64,000 nt of DNA from assembly GCF_020184175.1 (NCBI RefSeq), contig NC_065530.1:52305260-52369259 (forward strand), in the 5' to 3' direction. The notes under the pieces were generated by a model that saw nothing but the letters and a program-made list of their open reading frames with translations, ran no database searches and had not been told where the DNA came from. The first letter of the stretch is position 1, and each line of letters begins with the position of its first letter. Positions 39,900 to 54,556 of the stretch are shown in pieces. Made by a program: the position numbers and the translations under genes. The stretch comes from Aphis gossypii. Lineage: Eukaryota; Arthropoda; Insecta; Hemiptera; Aphididae.

Positions 39900-42800
39900 G
39901 AATTCATAAATGATAATATACTCAAACTAAGTAAGAATATAATATACTTTTTTTTTAAATGTTTTTTTATCCTTTTCTCGAGTTTCCATGTGTGAGCGTT
40001 ATAAACAAATAACAATCACTTATATACCTATGCCGGCATTACGCATTTTCCATTACTCACTGATAATTACGAGGTTTCTATACAACCGGTAAGAAATATA
40101 ACCGTATACGCATTTTAATGAGGGAAATAGCTAGCCTTAAAAATAATGCATAAACAAAATGCCTTGACACCTGCACTTAACACTGTACGATAATAAATAT
40201 TAATTAGAATCCGTATTATATCTTATAAATTAAAATTCTATTTAAAAGAGTAAACATGACAAACTTCAAGCTACAGTACGATACGATAAGCCTTTTACAT
40301 TTGTCAAGCGCCGTCAAAGATTTATTAATACATTTATTTGTTATTAACTAGAAAATTATTATTTAATATCAGTATCGACTACCCCAACTACAATTATTAT
40401 TATAAACAAAACTATATTTTGTTATAATTTTATATATATTTCTCAATACTGAAGTGATATCACTGGATTTTTCTTTTTAGTTATTAATTATTACCTATTA
40501 AATAAATAATAATAACAAAAAAAACAAAATAATCATTTTTGTTTTTGATTTGATTTTTGATGAAAAGTCGATTTTTTTTTATACCAGTTTAGACAGTTAG
40601 TGAAACTAAAAACATTTTATGCTATGTAATGGTCTTGTTTACCGTTGCTTTCTGTCAAGTGATATTTTTTTTCAAGACATTCGCTTATTTACAAAAGGCC
40701 GCTTGTAAATAGTTGTAATGAAGTTTAAAAAAAGTTCTGTGCACTTTGATACTGCCACTTGATTTCTACAGACACTCTACTAGAATTACTCAAATTAGCG
40801 TGCTCAAAATTATTTATGCACAGATATTGTATGAATAAAGGTACGAATAATTATGTTTAAGCTAGTACCCAATTAAAGATAGATTAGAATAAACACATTA
40901 TATTATAGTTTATTCGTTATCATTTATTGATTGTTGTGGAATCGTGCGTGAAGGGTGTTCATAAAAAGCTGAAAACTGTATATGTACTTTTGGAATTAAA
41001 ATGTTCAGAACTGTTGACGTTAATTACTTACAAGGACAAATCCAACACCTGATAACTGGTGATCATAGAGGATAAAAATATGCCAGTAAGGTCAGCCACT
41101 TTGATTTAATAGATAATATTATGTTATATAATGATTTATTGATAAAAATTTACATCAATGTCGTCTGGTGGATTAAACTGATAAATTAAATCGTGTGCAA
41201 GTTTGGAGTACTGAAATATATGATTTTAGCGCTTTACGAAAAAAAACAACATTGATTTGACATTAAATTCAAATTATTAAGTATACCTTTATGACAATCG
41301 AAATGGAATGGATGGAGGGAATATGTTGAAGGATAAGTACTTTTTGTATTAGGTATTACTCAATATGAACTCAAGAGTGCTATACCGTGAGGATAATACA
41401 TTGGTGGAAGTTACATGCACTTAGTGTTTAAAATACGATACAAACTGGTTTCACTGATCGCCTGAGATGAAATCGACTGACAATAATTAATGTAAGTACG
41501 GTGATCATCATTAGGCGGGACCAATGGGACGGACGGATAACGACGTCCGACGAATATCGAATCAAAGGTTACGAAAATAACATTAATTGTTGGTCAAATA
41601 GATTTCATCCTCGTAATGAGATATAATAAAAGAAATTCTTGCTCAATATCAATTTCGTAAATCACAATAATAAAAATACAATTCTTGTAACTAACTGCAC
41701 CTTTTTCATATTAGAAAACTAAAAAAAAAATTCATATTCAAATCTATATCAAATCAAAGACTTTTAAGTGTAAATACATTTAACAAAATTAAAACATTTA
41801 TATTTTATATCTAATGTTATGGGTAACAAATTAAAACCGGTATATTATATTTCATAAATGTCGACTAATATTATTTAGATATAAACGAAGATTATAAAAA
41901 ATATAAATGTGTAAAAAACCAAAAAATATGTCAAATACTTTAGTAGAATTTTTATAATTAGTAGAAGTATGATGCTTCACAAAAAACAATCGCTGTATTT
42001 ATAATGATCTTTGTTTATATAACCAAACAATTAAATTTAAATTAATATTCCTTTATTTATTTTTATAATATTTTCATCTTATTATAAAGATTAAAGATAA
42101 AAATAAAAATGACACATTGTACGACTTTCAGGTAGGTCCTAAATACCATAATTTCATTTAAATTTAAACCAAGATAATTTTTGTGATATAAAATATTTTG
42201 TAGATTATATTGGAAATTATTAAGTATATTATACAAAATAAAATTTAAATTATGATAGGTATAGTTAAATAATAACCAAGTATATATGATAATTACAATC
42301 ATTATATCTAATTATAATAATAATTATAATATTTATAAAGGGGCATTAAAATACTAATATACTTAGGCAAAAATCAATTTTTCAGTAATAATCGTTCAAA
42401 ATATATGATGCATATTATAATATATTTTTAATATAAGAACTATTCTTATGCATTCTTAAAAATACTGTAAATATCTTAATTTAATTTTGTTTTAAAGATA
42501 TACTTAATAAAGAAAAAAAATTTATTAAAATATAATTATTCCTATACATTAATTAAATAATATCTATTTAACTATTATTATTTAAAACCATTTAATATTA
42601 AATTACGTATTTTTTCTAATACTACATAATTATCAAAACATTTACTTAATTATATCCATATATTATTGATTAATAATATTATATAGATACATAATGACAT
42701 TAAATGCTAACGGAAATAATTTGTGGAAATATATCAATATGATAATACATATTATATAATGTGTTTTTCTAGAACCGTAATCACTTTGAATTGAAAAAAA

Positions 42801-43450
42801 AACAATGACCTTTCAAACAAATGATAAGCAAAAAAAAAAAAAACTACTGAATAAATTACTGAATGAATTACTTTATAAATTAATTGATCCATCTGTATAA
42901 TATTTTCTGTATTTTAGTCCTAAGTATATAGTATTTTCCTATATTTTATGGACCTAAACGTCACAATTCGGGGTGTATAATTGTCATTATACTTAGGCAC
43001 TACTATGAAAACTACTTAATAATTATAATTTCAACGTGGTCTGTGACAAAAGTGAACCATATAATGTGTACATATATGAAACCACAGGGGTAAAATGTCA
43101 ACGAAAAACGATTGGAATTTTCCTAGAATGTGAAAGTAGTTTTTTTCTTGTCAAAACAAACGCACGTTTTTTTAATTTATAGCTTATACCTACCAGATAC
43201 ATTGTAATTTACTGTCTTAAGTTAATTAAATTGTTAGATGACGTTTAAGAAAACGGTTAAATACAAAAACGTCGTATCGTCATAAGTTATTATTTTATAT
43301 TAATCACATATTTAACTCGTCATTTATATGCAACTCGATGGCTTTGTTAATTAAACGGGTACCTACAACTTACACGAAAAACCCACGCCACTGAAATCCT
43401 ATGCGCGCGTATATGTATAGTTAACCTATAGTGAATAAATTATCTGTGGT
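39900..43450. other. AT desert
   Basis: Long AT-rich stretch with A/T homopolymers. 40920-41600 is somewhat more complex, but no frame or repeat structure could be supported. Confidence 0.65.
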
Positions 43451-46100
43451 TGCCTACTGGAAAATCTTGTCGCAGCATACATACGCCATATAATATACTT
43501 GAATGAAATAAATCTGAATACAGCTGCTGCAGTTTCACCGATAGGATTTCGGGCGTAGGTACGACGAGTTTTCTATTATTATTATTATTATTTTTATGCT
43601 GACTATATTTCTGTTATCGTCATCGAATTAACTTGTCATTGTGGTATAGGTATTATTCCTCGTATTATTGTTATATTAATATGAACCGGAGAGACGGTAA
43701 TTATTTTATTCGTATGGCGATCCTTTCAGCCCCGCTCGAGTAAACATTCGATTCCGACAGCACGAGTGTGATCATCTCCGCATGCACACGCCTACCTTAT
43801 AGGCAGTTCATGCACGTCCGCGTTACACAGAACAATATATTATTATAATATTATGTGTTTATTCGAAAAGACTAAGCTCAAATGCAAATGCGTCGCAATG
43901 GACGAGCGTATGGTCGAATTTAACATTCCGACGAGGAGTGAAACTAGTTTATAACGAGATAATATTTAAAACTATATAATGACGCTACAGATAGAACCTA
44001 ACCCAATCTACCTATACGGATTATAAAATATATTATATTATGTACACGTCGTTTACGGACAAGGGGCATACCCGAATAGATGACAATTGTCAAAAAATAA
44101 AGCCACAGGATTTCTATTTCTACACGATATAATTATACAATAAATCTAACTCTTATTATTACTGCATTTCCGTTTACGTACCTACACATATATATACTGA
44201 GACGATTAGACTAATTTAAGACGTGCATCTTAGGTGACCACAGGGTCAAGGAACAATAATATAGTATATCTCACCATATAAGTAATACAAAAAGTTGATT
44301 AGGCAACCTGGAAATTATATGAAGAGATCCCCTAGACCCCTAACCACCAAAATACCCTCTTAACACCCGTAATTTCTATATAGAATTAACAATATAGTAT
44401 ACGACTTACTCTGTAATATGTTCAATGTTTAAACACGTGATCGAGGCATATTGGTGACAATATAATATACACGGATGTATCCTGCAGGAATGCACCGTCG
44501 TTCTCGACCTTCACTGGACACGGTGCGAGCGGCGAGGTCGACGTATGTCCTTCTATGTTTAAACGAAATCACCGCATCATGCTGCGGACGCGCGGACGAC
44601 TGACCATTACCCTTTTGCCACAGTCGAAAAGGGTTTTTACACTTTTACTCTTATTTCTAGTCGGGGGTGGGGAAAATGAATATAATGACAAACAAAAATG
44701 TTCTTTTTTATCTTCTCGGTTTTTTTTCACTCATTTCTTATTTTTTTACCAACTGTCAGTTTTTTCGTAGACGTCGATCGAAGTGGTGCAATTGTATTGT
44801 ATTGTTGCAGTGTCGGCCGTCGCGTGTTTTTTTTTTTGAACCAGTGAAGTGTTTTTACTCCTTTCCACCCGGAACAAACCAATGCCCGTAACTGAGTGAT
44901 ATATGTACTTCATTACGTCGGCGTTTAATAATAATTAGTAATTCTCATCGAAAATAATTATCTCTCGACGAACCCTGCACAGAATATTATCATATACGTA
45001 CACTCGTTTCCCACGGAATATGAATACGCCAGCACACGACCGTTTCGTTAACCGTCGTCCTTTTAACAAAAAGGAAACTTATTATTGTTTATCCTGGCCG
45101 TAGAGCAATAGTCACACATAGTGTAGGCATATTATTTAAATATAGGTGAGTGTTAGTGGTAACATTTTTAATCTAGTGGAACGAATCACATGCATTGCGA
45201 AGTATATTATATGCCTAATGGCTATTAGAACAACGCTCGTGCACGTACTCGGCTATAGTAATATATATGTATATATCATCGTTATAGAAGTATGTGTGGC
45301 TTTTGTTGAGTGTAAACAAACGGTAATATACATATATTATACAATTTCCATTAAAGAACCTTGGTATATAATAATATAATATAATATTTTTGTCACGGGA
45401 CGAAAAGCGAAACGGTTTTTTTTTCTTCTCGAGGGAAATCAAATTCTCATGATAAACGCACAAACGGATAACGCGCGCGCCCCATGAAAATGCGTATACC
45501 TGCACAATATATTATATTATAAACATTAGGGGAGAATTTAAACAGCGTAATATTATATCGCGCTTCGAGAAGTTCACACAATAGACATATAAGTGCGTAA
45601 ATATGGCCGCCGACTTGCTAGTTCGTTATTATTCGACCGTAGTTATCGTAATGCACACACAAAATGAACGTGTCCTCATATCCTATATAATATGATAATG
45701 TATTATAATGAATAATAATATACTATCTATGCGACGACGATCAAATCTAATAGATGCAATTAGTGAACCTCTGAAGCGTGCGTTTGTTTAACGAAGGATT
45801 GCCGCTCGTATATAATATGTTAATGTTATTTATGTACCTTTAATATATATATATATTATATATTATACGCGAGTGCGTCATTCCGGGAGCAGAAAGTCGG
45901 TAAGACGGTAAATCGCTGGCGGGGTCTCCGTTAGTGAAATTAGTTAAATCCCAGGGATCGCGTATTATACTTTCTCGCGTCCGGAAAATTCACCCCTAGA
46001 CGAATGCGCCAATAATAACATTATACAACCTTTGGGCAATCGCGGAGGAACTGCAAAGGCACCGGTCTTATTGTAATCCTTAAATCTACGAGCGTATATA
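43451..46100. other. Mixed island, no gene assigned
   Basis: CpG patches at 43700-43950, 44480-45060 and 45880-46080. The overlapping frames at 44555-44891 contain T-run-derived Phe stretches. A donor-like ATAG|GTGAGTG lies at 45146, with a possible 42-nt exon before it. Confidence 0.4.
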
Positions 46101-49100
46101 TACTAACTAGTAACTTATATATGTAAATACATTTTATAATCGTCCTATTTACAACCTTTAAATAAACGCGCGCACTTTCAATTTATACACATTCAATTGA
46201 ATCTAACGAGGAATAGATTAAAAACGACATTATACTAATGTAATATAATAAGTATTCATTATAATAATATGTCAGTTAGGTAGGTGTACGTATTTCGACA
46301 AAAAACTATAGCGCATATATACAATAGCTAGATAGCTACAATGACTCTCCACATTTTCCGTTTTTCTTTGTTAGGCAAATGAGAAAAAGATAAATCATGA
46401 TAGGCCGTTTTGTATGTATAATTATGTAATATTTATCAATTAATTATATGTACAGCATTGAAAATCACCAATACACCATAATGGCATAATACCATGTTAA
46501 ATGTTTTTTGATCTTAATAACGTCTATATAAATTATGATAATTTTGTGTACTTAATTATATAGGTGCATCTATACATACGAGCATGTAGTGATAAGTTTT
46601 TTATAAAAATCATATCATTCTTAATAGTCATAGTAAATGCTTCTAAATAAAATATTTTTATATTTTGTTTTCATAGTCTATACATCATTAAATCATAACA
46701 ATTAATTATTATAATACACAAACGATATACTATAGGTAATACGTCTCGATCTCTCAGGTTAAGGCCAGATATTAAATCATATTAAGTATATTGAGTTGAT
46801 ATAGACTCTTATTTTAGATTACATTATAGATTCAAAAATTTCTGAGAAAAAAAATCAAAGTTCAATATTATCATATAATGTTTTTTTTTACTATTCATAA
46901 TAATACAATAGCCGATGTAACTATGTATACACGATGACGTGTATATTATTATACATTTAATCAGAATATTAAACATCAAAATAACATTTATCAACATAAC
47001 CATACCGTTTCTCGTACAATTTATTTTCATTAAATAATATGGTATTTTAGAAACTTATTTTAAATCATTATAATATTATGTACCATACAGGAAAAAATAA
47101 AATACTTTATGAACAAGAAGTCTAAAAGAGTTAGAATCTGACAATGTTAAAATTTAAATCCATTTCGACTCCTTGATATCCAAGTTATCCAGTTAAATTC
47201 ACATAATTATATAATTAATATATTACCATCAAAACAGCGTATTTATGCATATATCCTAGCTGCTGATTCAACTTGAAATAATTAAAAAGAGACCCTGGGT
47301 ATATTATACTAAAGAAACCTGTAGTTATTATTGAATCTGTAAATCGACGCAAAATTCTGCGATAATCTAGCGTTACGCCCAGAATATTTTATTTAGAATG
47401 TATTATTTTTGTCAATAAAATTATAATAAATCTTAATTGTCTTCCTACATATATTCGTATTACACATATTATATCGAAAATATATTCTACACCCAATCAA
47501 AATGGGAAAAAAAATATATTTTTGGAGTTTTTTTTTAGAAATACGAGTATATATTATGTGTATGCATATACCTTCCATTACGCCTATTCATTATAGTCAC
47601 CAATTACCGAAAATAAAATACTCCGACGGAGGCCCATTTGAATATTTTATAATTCGCTTTTCTGAGCATATAATATAATACGTGCCCTCGCATCTGTTAA
47701 AAATCCATTTGCGGACCTGAGATAAAAAAAAAAACCCGTCATAATTTATGTGAAATTTATGATAATAAAATACTTAGTTTAGCGTAATTATGCCCAAAAA
47801 TATATGTTGTACGACGTGTATTATAAATTTCGGTCGACTATAATATGCGCATTATAAGTATACAAATTATATATAGGTACCTACTACTCGTATAGTTATT
47901 TATTTACAACGACAATCTGCTGCTGCGGCAACGGCCTGATGAAAACGCAATAAATAAATGTATGCTTAACCCGCGTGACATAAAAGATTCGATTAAGCAT
48001 GCCAATTACGATTTTTCAGAGATATTTCCTGTAAGTGTGTATAATAGAGGTATATATTAGTATAAAGTGACGCATACGATACTTTTATTATATATTAATG
48101 TTTTTCACTGTGATATTATGTAAAACGCCAAAATCGTGAACGGCACCGCTCGCGTGAAGGTCGTATCTATAGAACTTTAGCTACCCTAAAAATATTGAAA
48201 TTTAATATCAATAGCACACGTCTCGTTTCATCATCCAACACGATTTCTATAACCGAATAAAAGCCGTTACCCTATTTCTTATGTATAATATATAGTTACT
48301 AAAGTTGTTATAAAAAAACTTATTTTCAGCTGTTGATTTTTTAATCTAAGACAATTGATTTTTTTATTTAAAACAGTTAAAGAACTACATAATCTAATTA
48401 TTCTTAAAACTATAATTGCGTATAAAAAATTTAAAATTCGCCAACGATAAAAACATTTTGTATTTTTTTATGGAATAATGGTAAACTCTCTTTAACATTT
48501 TCCGAATTAAATCATATACAAATATTGGAGATTACTGTTAATTATACAGAATGGGATACCGTGTTTTTCGTTTATTTTTTTCATTATCGGCTTAAAATGA
48601 GAAACCGAGAAAATATAATAATCCATTCCGATTATGCTTTTCTCATTTGATGTGCTATACTACTTTATAGCTCAACATAATATTATCTTATTATGATCTA
48701 CCACATCACCCTGTCATCATGGATAGTCCTAATCTCTCGATATTAGTATGGAATAACAACCACGAGCATCACATAACTTTAATAATTAACACCATATATA
48801 ACATTATAATCTGCATTGTACGTGCACATTAAATAATAATAATAAAAAAAAATAAGAATAAAATCAGAATTAAGTCATTTCCCCGACGATTTCGTCACGC
48901 ATCGTGATCCCATAACTGCAGCGCACCTCGCGCGTCGTAAACGTTAAAACGGAAAACGTGTACCTATATATTACGCCGCGTGTCCAATATATAAAGTGTA
49001 GTTATGTGTTTCGGTTAAAATATATTATTAAAACAACTAGAAATAATAACAAAAATGGATACGAAATATGAATTTCGAAAAAAATAATACGAATAACGAA

Positions 49101-50340
49101 ATATATTTGTGCGCCATCGGTGCATACATATAGCGTCTATATGAAAATATATGTATATAATAAGGTAGACCTATAATAATGCGCTCAACGGGGAACGTAT
49201 ATTATCGTTTTTAATTATATGCGTCTTCCGTGCAGTATATTTAATATACAATTGGACACAGACAAATAAACTATGTAAGCAACCGGTTCGTTTATTTTTC
49301 AAGATGTCAGCGAACAAATACATATATATATAACGATGCGAATGAGATTCACATTATTTATGAATGTTTTTCAGATTTCATTAATAACGTCGAATCGGAA
49401 GGACATAATAATATAATGTATTTACTGTCCTGTAGCTTTAGAGGCATATTATATTATTCAGACGCGACGATTGAGTTGACGTTTTGTAGTTATTATACCT
49501 ATATATGAACAATAATGTATATAAGATTAAAAAATTACGATTATCGTAATAAAATTGTACGTGTTAAGCATACATTACATATTAATATGATTATATTATG
49601 GTTATCGAGTGATTTTATTGCGAACATAATCTAAAATCTGTAAGCACAAAAGAAAAAATTAATTAACGTTATAATCGAATTTTGAAAAAAAAAATAATAA
49701 TAAAATACTTTAACGCATTTATTAAAGGTACAAAATAAATAATTAATGGTGTATTATAAATCAAAAATGTCTAATGCAAAGTGATTTATGTTTTTCAGGA
49801 GGTACGTTCATCGAAATTATTAAAAAATTAACTATGAAAACCTATTTAAAAAAATAAAAATACGCGACAAGACGACGATAAGTGAGTAAATAATACTTGA
49901 ATAATTATAAATATTTATATGCGTGTATGACGTACGTGTACGTACGATAGATTAACGTGTCGGGTATAAGGTAAATAATTGCTCTATTTCAGCGATTAAA
50001 ATATTCTCTATAATTAATTTAAACTCATTTAAACTCATTACACGAAACGCCCAACTTATATACATAAACAGTATAATATATTATATAGCAGGGATTATTG
50101 ATCCGTTGATTACCAAGTCGTTGTTTTAAGTGTTTGAATGTTTTCGAATCTCGATATCGGAATACTATGATACGTATTATAGTCGGGTTCACGGGGTCGG
50201 GTCAAGTCGACTAAAGAATATTATTCGTATAATATAATAATAATATATATATAATATTCTATTTTAGAAAATAATCGTTTTAAAAACGAGATGATTATTA
50301 TATTAAAATACGTATATTAAAATATTATGTTTGTAACAAT
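46101..50340. other. AT-rich sequence, no gene seen
   Basis: Scattered TA repeats and homopolymers; a CpG patch at 48880-48990 is too short to interpret. Confidence 0.6.
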
Positions 50341-53300
50341 CACGCGGTGTTTTTTTATTTGGACGGAGCAGCAGTGATCTCATTTCTCTTTTGGACTTAT
50401 AACAATAACAACGATCCGCTCGAAACGCGTGTTCAACATATATAATATATATCACGTTGAACGGTCTCTATACATATATATATGATATACAAAACACTAT
50501 ATAATATCGTGACTAATCTCGTCGTGCTTTTATTCGACTTTGGCCCGAACAAAACGACAACGGCACTCGTATATTATTATTGCTACGCGTACACAATGTA
50601 TATGCAGCATATAACGTTCGTTCGACACAAAGAAAACTTTTCTCCGGTTATATTATATATTATACGCGAATCTAAATCGTCGCCAACATAATATATATAT
50701 TATTTATATGTACAGAGACAACGGTTTTATCTCGGGAAAATATATATTATATAATACACACGTATATATTATCGTGACGCTGACGTATATTATATATATA
50801 TATATTATGTATGGTATTATATTCGAGTCGGTTAAGACGAAATTCGCAAGTTTGGCGAGCACCGTATAATTTAAAAACGCGATATATGTATATTATAATT
50901 TACTTGTACACAAAACTTTTCCATGTGCATTATGTGTCTGTTATGTGCGTGTCGTGTATATATGTATATCGCGCAGCACATCTATGGAGAAAAGAAAAAG
51001 AAGAAAAATCGTGGGCATATATATATATACGGTGGTCCGATGGTGGTCGTGTGTGGTTAGCGTTTTGCCGACCAATAGTGCAATACGTATGATAACGCGT
51101 TTCGGACGTGGTCAATAAATATATATACACATATTATATAGATAAATATATAACTATATCGTATCTGCTCGAAAAAAAATACATATATATATACTCCTTT
51201 GGACAAAATTGCGGGCGTTCGGATCGATTTCCGTTTTTCTCGGGCCAAATTGGTTTCCGCTCGCGACAAACGTCTCCCCGCGGACGCCAAGCCAAGTATA
51301 CGTCTAGCCCCCCAAGTCGCCGTTATAATCGGTCCGACACACTGATATATTATATATATATATCGTAAGTTCAACCGAAAATCGCTTGGGACCTACATAT
51401 ATATATATATATTATTGAGCGGAAACGGCCAAACGCTCTTATGATTATTAAAAACCGCCAGACGCGTCCGGTATATAGGTAAACTACAACGGTAATACCA
51501 CTGCACCTCCGTGAACACATACAACATGTATAGGTCTAATATATGATTTCGTGCGGTGCAGCATTCCTAATGCCGTATTATATGTACCTAAAATAGCCCA
51601 CTTTTCTGCAATAATAATAATATCTATTTGACTGCACAAAATTCATTTCCGAGTATATAATATTATGTGTGTGCTGCTCATTATAGGCCTTATTATATTA
51701 ATCTCGCCGACTTATTCTCCTAGAAAACCGATATATAATATACTCAGGGTACCTATGACGAACAGTGTTTTTTTTTTTAACGTTAAAGCTTACGATAAAA
51801 CGGCAAAACTCGGTGTTTCATACTGTATAATATATGTCATGCATATAATGCATTACTATTGCAGCAGTTCGTCCGACGTGAACACGCTTGGATACCATAC
51901 CATTACGATTTATGAGATCCTCTTCGAGCCTTCGATCGGCACACGTACAACTATTCGACAAACACGTCACACGTAGGCTTGCGCAGTTCATATGGGGAGT
52001 ACGTTATTATTATAGATATAAATGCCGCACCAGAACCATTTTTTCCCCGGTGTGAATGGGTGGAGCAACCACTCGTGATTAATGAATACTTAATACACCT
52101 CCGTATAAATTAGACTTTCGTACGCCGATAGTTTCCATTCGTCGTTGAATAGCAATATAGGGCCTACATAGGATTTTGAAAAAATATTATGTTTACAACT
52201 CACACTTTTGCTATATATTTTTGTAAGCCTATTGTATTTCAAACTAGTAATCGACAAAGATTTGTGTGAAACGATAGTTTAATTTCAATTAAATTATACT
52301 ACGAGTATACTTTTATTTTTTCTGTCTAAAAATCGAATGTATACGACGTACAGCGTGTATATTGTACATGTATTTCGTTATTTTATAGATAATACTACTG
52401 AGTTTTTCCCATTTTAAAATCTTACATTTCCAAACAAATTGGTTCGATTACAATTTGTTTCAATACTTATAGAAAGAAAGTCCATAATACATTTTTGTAT
52501 ATAAACGTTTACGATATTATACTACGCACTTGGAATTAATATACTAAACGTTTTTGCTCAATATCAATGCAATAATATAATATAAGAACAGTCACGGACG
52601 AGATTACGAGAATAAACATTTTACTGCATTCTTTTTATGTGAACACACAAACATTGTCAATTGAAAATAATATTTTGCGATAACTCTCAACATAGACAAA
52701 TAACACTCAATCAATGCCCTGTCTTACATTGTTTTTATGTTCTAGTATTTGGAAATAGAGTATGTATATAGCACTATATTTCTCACTTCTATACATAGCA
52801 TAGAAATTGAATTTTTTTTAAATATACACCTAATCGTGTAATGATATAAAGTGATGATTCTTTCATCGTGCATTTTAATACATTAAGATAACGCTTAAGA
52901 TACTATTTTATATTACGTTTTACTTTTATTAGTATTACATTTGTTCTTATAATTAAAAATTAAAAAAAAAAAAAAAATTTAAACGTTAATTTAATATATT
53001 TTATAATTTATATAAAGCTAAACACCAGAGGTGTTATTATTATTTATACTATACATTATTCAACTATATATACTATACTAAAGCCTAAATAAAGTTGGTT
53101 AACCGTAGGTATTACAATATCTTCTATCTGTGCTAAATGTTTTTGAAACAATACCATCTTAGGGCTTCGCAACCAACGAATAATGTATAATAAGTATTTT
53201 ATATTATACGTTTATATATTTTTGCTGACTTTATGGCGTCTGCGGCACGTTAGCTTAGGAAGACATGGTCGTGTGTAACGAATGGGTGTAAAATGTAAAT

Positions 53301-53950
53301 TTGTTTCAATACGTGCAACAAAACAACTTTGGATAAAATGTTGACCATTATATTTATATCTATATATTTTTTTGTTGGGTGGCTTGGGTGAGGGCTTAGG
53401 TTTAGGCCTTCGGGGTAAAAAAGACTTGCCACGAGGTAAACGCGCATAAATAATATATATCGTTTTAAACACGCACATAATATAGGTATAATATTATAAT
53501 AACGTAATATATAGGGAACCGGATGAGAAAAAAATATTTAAAACACACATACATTGTAAAAGTCTACGACGAAATAAGAAAAAACGCCCCTACATTATGT
53601 ATAGGTACTCTAAATAAAAACAAAAGCGATGACCAATAAACGTGATATTTTTCATTTCACAGGAACACTAGACATATAACTTGTACCATTTAGGTATATT
53701 TGTTTTTCAACAGTGTATTATTTTCTACTCGTCGTTGACAGAAAATAATATATCGCATAACTCCATTATGAGTCATAAGATCTAACAATAAAATAGGGTT
53801 ATGAATCATAATATGATATTAACATAAATATAAAACGTTGTTTAAAACATACATCATTATACATACATTACTCGAATGAAAATCATCAATTAATATTATA
53901 AAATCGATAATATACAGGATGGTGAATAACGGAAACTTTGACTATATATT
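50341..53950. other. CpG-containing island followed by AT-rich DNA
   Basis: 50480-51560 has TA microsatellites interleaved with CpG-rich segments and overlapping short frames on both strands. 52150-53950 is AT-rich. Only the 51665-51976 frame is listed separately. Confidence 0.45.
51665..51976 (+). CDS. Small open frame with signal-like N-terminus, 103 codons
   Basis: The frame starts at an ATG and ends at a TAG at 51974-51976. Its N-terminus (M-C-V-L-L-I-I-G-L-I-I-L-I-S) followed by P-T-Y-S looks like a short signal peptide. The remainder contains a Ser run and mixed residues with no recognised domain. It sits in a CpG-containing island, with microsatellites upstream. Open frames of about 100 codons are expected by chance a few times in a window this size, so this is listed only because a hydrophobic leader and an ATG coincide. 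Confidence 0.1.
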   Translation: MCVLLIIGLIILISPTYSPRKPIYNILRVPMTNSVFFFNVKAYDKTAKLGVSYCIIYVMHIMHYYCSSSSDVNTLGYHTITIYEILFEPSIGTRTTIRQTRHT

Positions 53951-53970
53951 ACACACACACACACACACAC
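53951..53970. repeat. (AC)10 microsatellite
   Basis: Uninterrupted AC run immediately left of the foldback element at 53989. Confidence 0.95.
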
Positions 53971-53988
53971 ATATTTATATATTTATAC

Positions 53989-54556
53989 GTCGCATCCATT
54001 TAGCGTTCTGGCCCGTTTCGTGAAATAGATAGAAATTTCATCCGGTTCGCGAAACGGAACTACGGAACTATTTTTTTTTACACATCGTGTAATTACACAA
54101 TGTGGATAAATTTGCACGAAACGGACATGGACTTTTAGGGCCGACCCACACTGTAGAGCAGTTTTGAAGAGCGGCGAAAACGCTCACTGTTTTCACAGCA
54201 CATTAAACACGCCGCTTGAAAACGCACTGCATACATAATATAAAGCACGCCAAACCAGTGCGACGAAAACGCGCGTTACCGCGTGCAACTGCTGTTTTGC
54301 GTTTTCGCACGCAGTAACGCTTCGTTTTGTCGCACTGGTTTGGCGAGCTCTATATTCTATGCAGTGCGTTTACATTTAGCGTTTTTTAAAACCACTGTAG
54401 TGTAGCTCGGCCCTAAAAGTCCATGTCCGTTTCGTGCAAATTTATCCGCATCGTGTGATTACACGATGTGTAAAAAAAAAATAGTTCCGTTTCGCGAACC
54501 GGATGAAATTTTTTATCCATTTCACGAAACGGGCCAGAGCGCTAAATGGATGCGAC
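53989..54556. mobile_element. Foldback / MITE-like element with near full-length inverted arms
   Basis: The segment begins GTCGCATCCATTTAGCG and ends with its reverse complement at 54556. The two arms stay highly similar for roughly the outer 185 bases and, with gaps, almost to the centre near 54296, where GCGTTACCGCGTGC (54273-54286) pairs with GCACGCAGTAACGC (54307-54320). The left arm is about 48 bases longer than the right because of an indel in the region 54170-54230. The left arm also has a short ACGGAACT duplication at about 54055-54070. Inside each arm is a smaller palindrome, nearly perfect at 54449-54468. There is no coding capacity. Flanks are TA/CA microsatellite, so a target duplication cannot be resolved. 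This is the pattern of a non-autonomous foldback DNA transposon; the superfamily is not determined. Confidence 0.85.
54449..54468. repeat. Near-perfect palindrome inside the foldback element
   Basis: CATCGTGTGATTACACGATG reads as its own reverse complement except at the central pair. The other arm carries the diverged partner at about 54083-54104. Such subterminal palindromes can be transposase binding sites in DNA elements; here that is inference. Confidence 0.6.

Noticed and set aside
53212..53478. 88-codon minus-strand frame with a Pro/Lys-rich stretch
   Set aside because: It begins at an ATG, but the Pro/Lys run is a short repeat-like stretch, there is no hydrophobic leader or splice signal, and no family is recognised.
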